From Siphonodentalium dalli (taxonomy: Eukaryota > Mollusca > Scaphopoda > Gadilida > Siphonodentaliidae): a DNA stretch of 64,000 nucleotides. The DNA is taken from contig CP136065.1 of NCBI GenBank assembly GCA_032622095.1, positions 56,851,949-56,915,948 of the forward strand, in the 5' to 3' direction. The notes under the pieces are model-generated. The model saw nothing but the letters and a program-made list of their open reading frames with translations, made no database searches and was not told where the DNA came from. The translations under genes and the position numbers were made by a program. This document shows positions 59,501-64,000 of this stretch, in pieces; position 1 is the first letter of the stretch, and each line of letters begins with the position of its first letter.

Positions 59501-62500
59501 TTTGAGACGTATCGTACGGAATGTAAACAGACGACAAACCGAAAGTCAACGGTCACCTGGCACTATTTCCTGTTATTAAACGAACGTTTAATATCACAAT
59601 ATATAGAATGGGTGTATTGAATGGAATAAGGGTAGGATCGTGTAATAAATCATATTTATAAACAAGGCAAATATGTCAATTTTGAAGATCAAACATACCT
59701 CAACCATTTTATATCTAGCTCGTCCTCTGCATGAATTTAAGATAACAGCTAACCGAACGTCTGAAGCGACTGTTTATAGATTACTTTAGTGACTCTGTGG
59801 AGCTGGCGAAATCTCTTGAGGTGCATATATTATATCTATGTCCCTTTTAAATATGCCGTATCACATACAACCATGTTTTACATTATTTATCATGACTATA
59901 ACATGGTTTAACATGATATATCATGTTTTCAACATGATTCAAAATGTTAATTAACATTGATAAATCTCTAGTTTTTAAAGTGTGCAAAAGCCGAAATGGG
60001 TGGTTTATTGTCCAGTACTAATCCCAGTATATACTACTTTTTTTCACAAATTCCTCGGAATCAAAATCTCAAATAATTTGTACATGAATGGCAATGTGGA
60101 CTGATTGATTGAATAATACATTATTTATTTTGACTTGCTAAAACAGTACAATGATGTTACATACAGTGTGGGTAAGATCGTAGTTATTAGCGAGTTTGCT
60201 ATTTCAAACCGGTACGGGTACGGGTACGCGTACGGGTAGCTACCCGTACCGGTACACGTTTTGTAATCGCAAACTGTTTTACGGGTAGAATTCATCACAT
60301 CAACTGGTAATGTATGGTGAGCTAACTCCAACAAAAATACTATTATGATATAGATTGCTATTCGCTTTATTGGCCGATGTTATACTTAGCGTTATGGATT
60401 GCTGGAAATTTGTATTTATATTAGATGGGCACCAGGATATTCAGTTGCTTTCACCAAGGACGAGGCAGCAGTTGGAAGGGGGTTGTGCTTTTCTTTCACT
60501 TATCTTGGTAACATTTAAAACATTTGGATTCTACAGGTCATAGACCGATCGAGTGTTGACTATAAATCGGTTGGAATTTTTAGACACAACTAAAAAATTA
60601 CTTATAGTTAAATTTTCCAACCAATATTCGGTGTAAAATGTATTGTTTTAGAACCAGGGTCTAACAATGTATTACGCGTACTTTCAGTCAAATATAAGAC
60701 CGAATTTGTCCTTCATTTTAGGTGGGGAATATTAAGTCATATTAAATATGCATAATCCGAATTAACGCTCCCAAGTTACAATTTCTTTGGCTTCGGGGGG
60801 GGGGGGGGGTAAAAATATTTGATTCGAGTCGAGGAACACACCCATCAAAGCTCAGGGTGAACATATATCGATTTTTGAAGTTTGTTATTTCTTGAAATGT
60901 GTAATTATTTGTGGCCCAGAAAGAGTCACCAAACCGACGGTCTCTGACAAATTTGACGAAGATGGATAAATCTAAAATCAAGTGTTAATACGGCCAAATT
61001 TCGTAATAATAAGGCCATATTTCGTTGAACAACATGTTGATAAATAACACGTTTTGGGAAATTTTATACCATAGTTGAAGCGGTTAGCATTATTTTGTTT
61101 GTAATTAATGGATTCTGATAACAAAGCGTATTGTGAAGAAATGTTGTTGTTGTAACTTGATGATATGGGGACCGTCTGGTCGGATTGAGTACCTTTAAGT
61201 AACATTGATTTGGAATCTTTAAATAGATCGAAGGGTCGGCCCTTCGGGGCAAGGGAATATTTATCCCAATAATTGGGATTTTTGTCGGGACCTAAACCCG
61301 GAGGTGGGTTGATAAGTTAAACTTTATTTGTAACAATAAAATGTGTTAAAATGTAGTCTGTTTATTATATGGATTGAATAAAGAGCGTTTGCTTCACTTC
61401 TTTGCGAAACACAGAAAACAGCTGAAACTCTCTCTGATTATGCTTAGATTTTGTTGAGGTATTTCGTGTCTTTGGCGACCTGTATTATCCCCACTACAAT
61501 ATACACCAGCATTGTGGTTCAAATGCACCATGTCCGTTCATATGGTAAATATATATTAAAATGAGAAATCAGTCCCCACCTACATACGATAAAGTAACTA
61601 AACGATTGTATTCAAATTTGCAATATATGGATAAATCCACGATATATTGATGCCCTTGTACAATGGGTTGAGACAGGGACGTGACAACAGGTGTGTCTCA
61701 CCCCCCCCCCCCCCCCAACTTTGGTAAAATGTTCAAGGGTTCTCCTAGTTTGATTTTTCAACAATTTAACAGTGGATTATTTGTAGTTTTTAGACCAACA
61801 TTTGCATATATTCCTTCTTTTTTTTTGGTAAACAATTTGGACTGAAATGGCTACCAGAAACTTTTGGAAATTTTCCACCTTGGGGGGGGGGGGGGGGGGG
61901 TTGTCAGGTCTAAAAAATTCCAACAATTGGAAAGCTTGATGCCAGTCTGTATGCTATGATTTAGCAAATTCCATGATAAAATTAAAAACATTTCTCACAC
62001 CGTGCCGAACCATGGTCGATCGGGTGTGTTCCGGTCCCTCCACATTGGTCAGTCAGAAACTGATAATTAGTTTAAGAAACAAAAATGGGGGGTGAATTTG
62101 CATGGCGTTAGACCACTGGATATTAAGATATTAGGATTTTTTCAGACTCAGGTCTACACATATTTTTGTACTGCAATGTCGGTCCAGTGGATTATATATA
62201 TGCCCACCCCGGCTAGTGACAAAAAGACTACTGATTCATTTAGAATATGCTACTATCCAAGCGGTTGTGAGGAACCAGTTGTGGAAAAAATCAAAGCACA
62301 AAGGGGGGGGGGGGGGCTGCAAATGAAATTACGCGCAAACATGTGAATTTGATATGGTTCAATGGATATAGTTAGAAATTCGAAGGTGGGCACACTTCCT
62401 AACGCGGAGACCATTTATAGCCATGCACGTCCCTGCAATGGGTCGAGACTGCGTCTATAGCACCATCTACTCACTCTATTAACACAACCTGTCATTAATG

Positions 62501-64000
62501 CAGTGAACAAAGTTGTTAGCGAAGAGATCGGCCTTCCGTATTTATCTAAGTGCTGGAAGCCGCCTCGAGAATTTGAACATAAAACCTGGGTTTAAATGAC
62601 AACTTTATCCATGATTGTTGCCCATGAAATCTTCAATAAATAGGTTAACGCATATCTGACTGGAATTTCATTGAATTCATGAACCTTTGAGTGAGAAAAT
62701 CGTAGTGAAAGGTTACCGGTCAATGTGACACATCTACCCGTTCCAAACCGCTATCGCTTTATAAGCTGCATTGAAAGTACCCAAGTTGCCGTGACGATGT
62801 TCACCGATTTACCCGTACCCGTTTCCGTCGGACGGGTATCGCAAACTCGCTATATTGACAACTAATACGCACAGGATTAGATAGCGAAAGACACTTAATC
62901 GGGTTAACGATTGACAGCTATTGATATTCAAACGGAGTAACAGGTGACACGCGAGGTTAGGATTACATTTCGAAATAAGTATCCTGAGTTAATCGGAAGG
63001 GTGATAACTCTATATAGAACGTACTTTGACGAAATATATAACGGAGGTTTATATGAACGAATTTAAAACACGCTAAAAACACTTATTCAAACAACTCCAT
63101 TATTTCGTCAATAATACTAGCCTCAATCCTAACCTCGAGTGGCACATGTTATTGCGATTTAATAGCAATCGCTATCTAATCGCGAACTGCGATTAATTAT
63201 CTTTCACTATCCAATAGCGTTCGAATTGGCTGATATTGAACATCTTCCACCCTGGTCTACAACCGTTAGTGGACGTTTATGATGGTTGATAAGAAATTAA
63301 GTAATGGGTGGATCAGATGGATTGACAGCATTGTATCTCAGGTTAAAAAATTGGTGTGAATTGTCGCTCCCCATCACAACACATTATATAGATATAACGC
63401 AAAATCGCTCATAATATTAAAGTGTTGTGAAACACCCCGGTAGGGTGATCAGATAGAAATGGAGAATAATAATGCTCAAAGTAGTTATATTCACGACTAT
63501 TCAAATTGACAACACACACGTCGTCATTCTGATATATTGATCGAATGCAATTACTCTCGACGGTGAAATCATTTGTGTTTGTTTATCGCCGATAGTTGCG
63601 TCTCGAATCAGATGTAAATATTTACAATTGAGTGTAGTTCAGACGATGTTTTCTATGGAGTGTTACGGTCGATTTCCTTGAAATTTTCGGCTACATTAGT
63701 AGAATGCTATATTCCCAGGTTGGCATAACGTCTGAATGCTAACTTATCAGTTTCACGCACCCGTACAAGTCCACAATATGTCTTTAATTACGGCATGACA
63801 GATGATCCGGCTATTCTTGACGATGATGGGCATTGTGATTAATATGAACCAATTTACAGAACAACTTTACCTCTGTTAGTTCTGGAAGTCCATTAATTTC
63901 GATCCTCCATGCCTCGTCGTCCGTCAAATGGAAATGGAATTTATTGAGTTTATACATGGCCATAACGTCGAGCATTCTCTCCACGTCCTCAACGCTGTGG
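44403..64000 (-). CDS. Gene B: tandem chitobiase-type hexosaminidase paralogue, 5' end outside the window
   Basis: Same enzyme class and orientation as gene A. The visible join is 64000-63871 (partial), 58794-58054, 57570-57333, 50745-50493, 48397-48242 and 44577-44403, with GT-AG sites and phases identical to A. About 563 residues are visible; the signal peptide, CHB_HEX and most of GH20b lie to the right. Exon 58794-58054 keeps the catalytic GGDEVADGAW and differs from A at about 13 of 247 residues by eye. The open frame, intact active site and conserved splice sites suggest a working gene. Its C-terminus is 28 residues longer than A's and ends in a hydrophobic stretch, FLIATSLVIFRVMWAVFL, which could be a membrane or GPI-attachment tail. 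Confidence 0.92.
45925..47488. mobile_element. 1.56-kb insertion private to copy B
   Basis: Copy A runs across this position (about 4225-4250) without it. It contains the tandem repeat at 46890-47415 and an unremarkable remainder. No clear terminal repeats seen, so boundaries are approximate. Confidence 0.6.
46890..47415 (-). repeat. Three-unit tandem repeat, about 175 bp, with TACCCCCCGCAACGAAG end
   Basis: On the minus strand it starts TATACCCCCCGCAACGAAG, passes through a GTCCGTCC-type simple repeat and then about three units with TTGTCCGAGCTTTTATTCC and GTGCACCTGCGATTATGACG. From memory, repeats of this look are common in mollusc sequences; I cannot verify that here. Confidence 0.65.
47568..48007. 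mobile_element. Foldback hAT-like miniature element with 8-bp duplication
   Basis: Flanked by ACCGTGTA at 47560-47567 and 48008-48015; copy A has a single ACCGTGTA at about 4319. Arms of about 190 bp start CTAGATCATGTCATG and end CACGATCTA. Same family as 22225-22705. Confidence 0.88.
48242..48397 (-). CDS. Gene B C-terminal Ig-like domain exon (equivalent to A exon 7)
   Basis: 156 bp, FTISAGIGLVFANTEIPG to GTDYLFRTS, between acceptor TTACAG (48398-48403) and donor GTAAGT (48236-48241). Five of about 52 residues differ from A (K/I, Y/F, S/I, P/R, E/D), so it is somewhat more divergent than the catalytic exons. Confidence 0.88.
48872..49712. mobile_element. Insertion private to copy B with about 45-bp imperfect inverted ends
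   Basis: GTGGTTTCGAGTTGATGAG near 48872 is mirrored at 49694-49712 (CTCACCAACCTCGAAACCAT), and similarity continues into TTCAAAA. Contains a hairpin (GACCAAAGTTGTCAGTCG, about 49038-49130) and the nested piggyBac-type element at 49267. The copy A position near 5170 lacks it. Confidence 0.7.
49267..49659 (+). mobile_element. piggyBac-type miniature element, second copy
   Basis: CCCTTTACCCAACA after TTAA (49263-49266), ending TAAAGGG before TTAA (49660-49663). Nearly identical to 8374-8765, including the paired opposite hairpins. A complete TTAA duplication is preserved here. Confidence 0.88.
49887..50205 (+). mobile_element. TTAA-type miniature element, related to 63421-63783
   Basis: Starts AGACATATTATGGACTTG after TTAA (49883-49886), shares GGGGGAATGTAGCATTCTAC with 905-1285, and ends near GATCACCCTACCGTAGTG. 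The right TTAA is not preserved. Confidence 0.65.
50493..50745 (-). CDS. Gene B end-of-barrel exon (equivalent to A exon 6)
   Basis: 253 bp, in phase, with MQGQIWSETIRT, YPRLVALAERAWH and YRVPPPGV. Donor GTACGT is at 50487-50492. Five residues differ from A (for example S/I, T/I, T/G, G/I, L/M). Confidence 0.93.
52932..56004. mobile_element. 3.07-kb TA-flanked element, private to copy B
   Basis: Ends are CACTGTAAAAAGGACTGTGTGG and the inverse of CACTCTTAAAACGACTGTGTGG (3 of 22 differ), with TA on each side; copy A reads AAATACCGGG at about 12169-12180 with one TA. Both subterminal zones are packed with short ACACA...TGTGT hairpins. At 55431-55670 there are two copies of a unit of about 119 bp. 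No transposase ORF; superfamily not assigned. Confidence 0.85.
56005..57332. other. Gene B intron, mostly unannotated
   Basis: 56005-56280 matches copy A 12860-13125; 56590-56745 is the surviving right arm of the element at 13206-15357. The rest (56745-57270) differs from copy A and contains nothing I recognise. Confidence 0.5.
57333..57570 (-). CDS. Gene B barrel-segment exon (equivalent to A exon 5)
   Basis: 238 bp, starting IIMSQATHLYFDHPYEP after acceptor CTACAG and ending ENIIG at a GTGAGA donor. Four conservative or mild differences from A are seen (F/Y, N/K, K/E, E/A). The 483-bp intron before it is nearly the same length as in A. Confidence 0.93.
58054..58794 (-). CDS. Gene B catalytic-core exon
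   Basis: 741 bp like its A counterpart. Substitutions seen against A include A/D in CHDLxE, SI/TV in YYxxAEY, N/D in ASxRH, Y/F in VQxFND, D/H in MMExDP and T/Q in FNRxFF. The catalytic DE, PGHA and NAWNNVWEW motifs are unchanged. The weak GTTAGA donor (58048-58053) is conserved. Confidence 0.95.
59120..59245. repeat. Foldback hairpin in gene B intron
   Basis: TTTATAGCGGAATTTACAAA is mirrored by TTTGTAAATTCCGCTATAAA, with AAATTAGGTCTGGACC against GGTCCAGACCTAATTT nearer the loop (GAGCCTTTGGCGA). Confidence 0.8.
60189..62851. mobile_element. 2.66-kb insertion private to copy B, GTACGG-rich ends
   Basis: Starts AGCGAGTTTGCTATTTC and ends with the inverse of AGCGAGTTTGCGATACCCG. Both ends carry ACGGGTACGGGTA-type repeats. 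Copy A reads GATCGTATTTATTGACAAATAA at about 20110-20132; here TTATT precedes and ATATT follows the element. The interior contains dispersed-repeat blocks, G/C runs (60797, 61700, 61883, 62304) and no recognisable gene. Confidence 0.75.
63421..63783 (-). mobile_element. TTAA-type miniature element, private to copy B
   Basis: 363 bp flanked by TTAA at 63417-63420 and 63784-63787. Copy A reads CATAATATTAATGTCGG at about 21290, a single TTAA. Carries the inverse of the GGGTGCGTGAAACTGATAAG and GGGAATGTAGCATTCTAC type sequences seen at 905 and 49887. Confidence 0.85.
63871..64000 (-). CDS. Gene B exon equivalent to A exon 3 (3' part, cut by window edge)
   Basis: Encodes HSVEDVERMLDVMAMYKLN through GLPELTE and ends at a GTAAAG donor at 63865-63870, exactly as in gene A. 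The exon continues beyond the right edge of the window. Confidence 0.92.

Noticed and set aside
1-64000. rRNA or tRNA genes, or tRNA-derived SINEs
   Set aside because: I looked for B-box-like GGTTCRANYCC and clover-leaf structure and found none convincing; this is a manual scan, and tRNAscan-SE would settle it.

Overview
The window looks like nuclear DNA of an animal, most plausibly a marine invertebrate (lophotrochozoan or mollusc-like; the species is not identifiable from the sequence alone). The reasons are short exons with GT-AG introns, AT-rich flanks, many DNA-transposon relics, LINE fragments, Helitron-like minisatellite elements and poly-G/C tracts. I see no operon, rRNA, tRNA or CRISPR array.

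The only host genes I can support are two tandem paralogues on the minus strand. Both encode a secreted chitobiase-type beta-N-acetylhexosaminidase (glycoside hydrolase family 20). Gene A is complete: eight coding exons from 26383 down to 2820 join in phase into an 862-residue protein with a signal peptide, CHB_HEX, GH20b, catalytic barrel and C-terminal domains. Gene B runs from the right edge of the window (64000) down to 44403. Its last five coding exons and the 3' part of the exon before them are present; the 5' part lies outside. Shared exons have identical lengths and phases except the last, where a 13-bp net difference gives B a hydrophobic tail that A lacks.

Layout. 1-2819: 3' flank of A. 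2820-26383: gene A, with introns full of transposons. 26384-44402: intergenic, with three LINE relics, one LINE with an 821-codon open reverse-transcriptase frame (32669-35134), and a 3.9-kb TTAA-flanked inverted-repeat element (39412-43314). 44403-64000: gene B and its introns.

Because A and B lie in a segmental duplication (about 1.28 kb onward against about 43.42 kb onward), each copy supplies the pre-insertion sequence for the other. This lets several mobile elements be delimited to the base with target-site duplications: hAT-like (8-bp), TTAA-type, a TA-type element, and Helitron-like elements arranged head to tail. I did not find a coherent new multi-gene system. The most interesting material is the C-terminal divergence of the paralogues, the 11-codon signal-peptide exon, the transposon chronology, and several repeat architectures.
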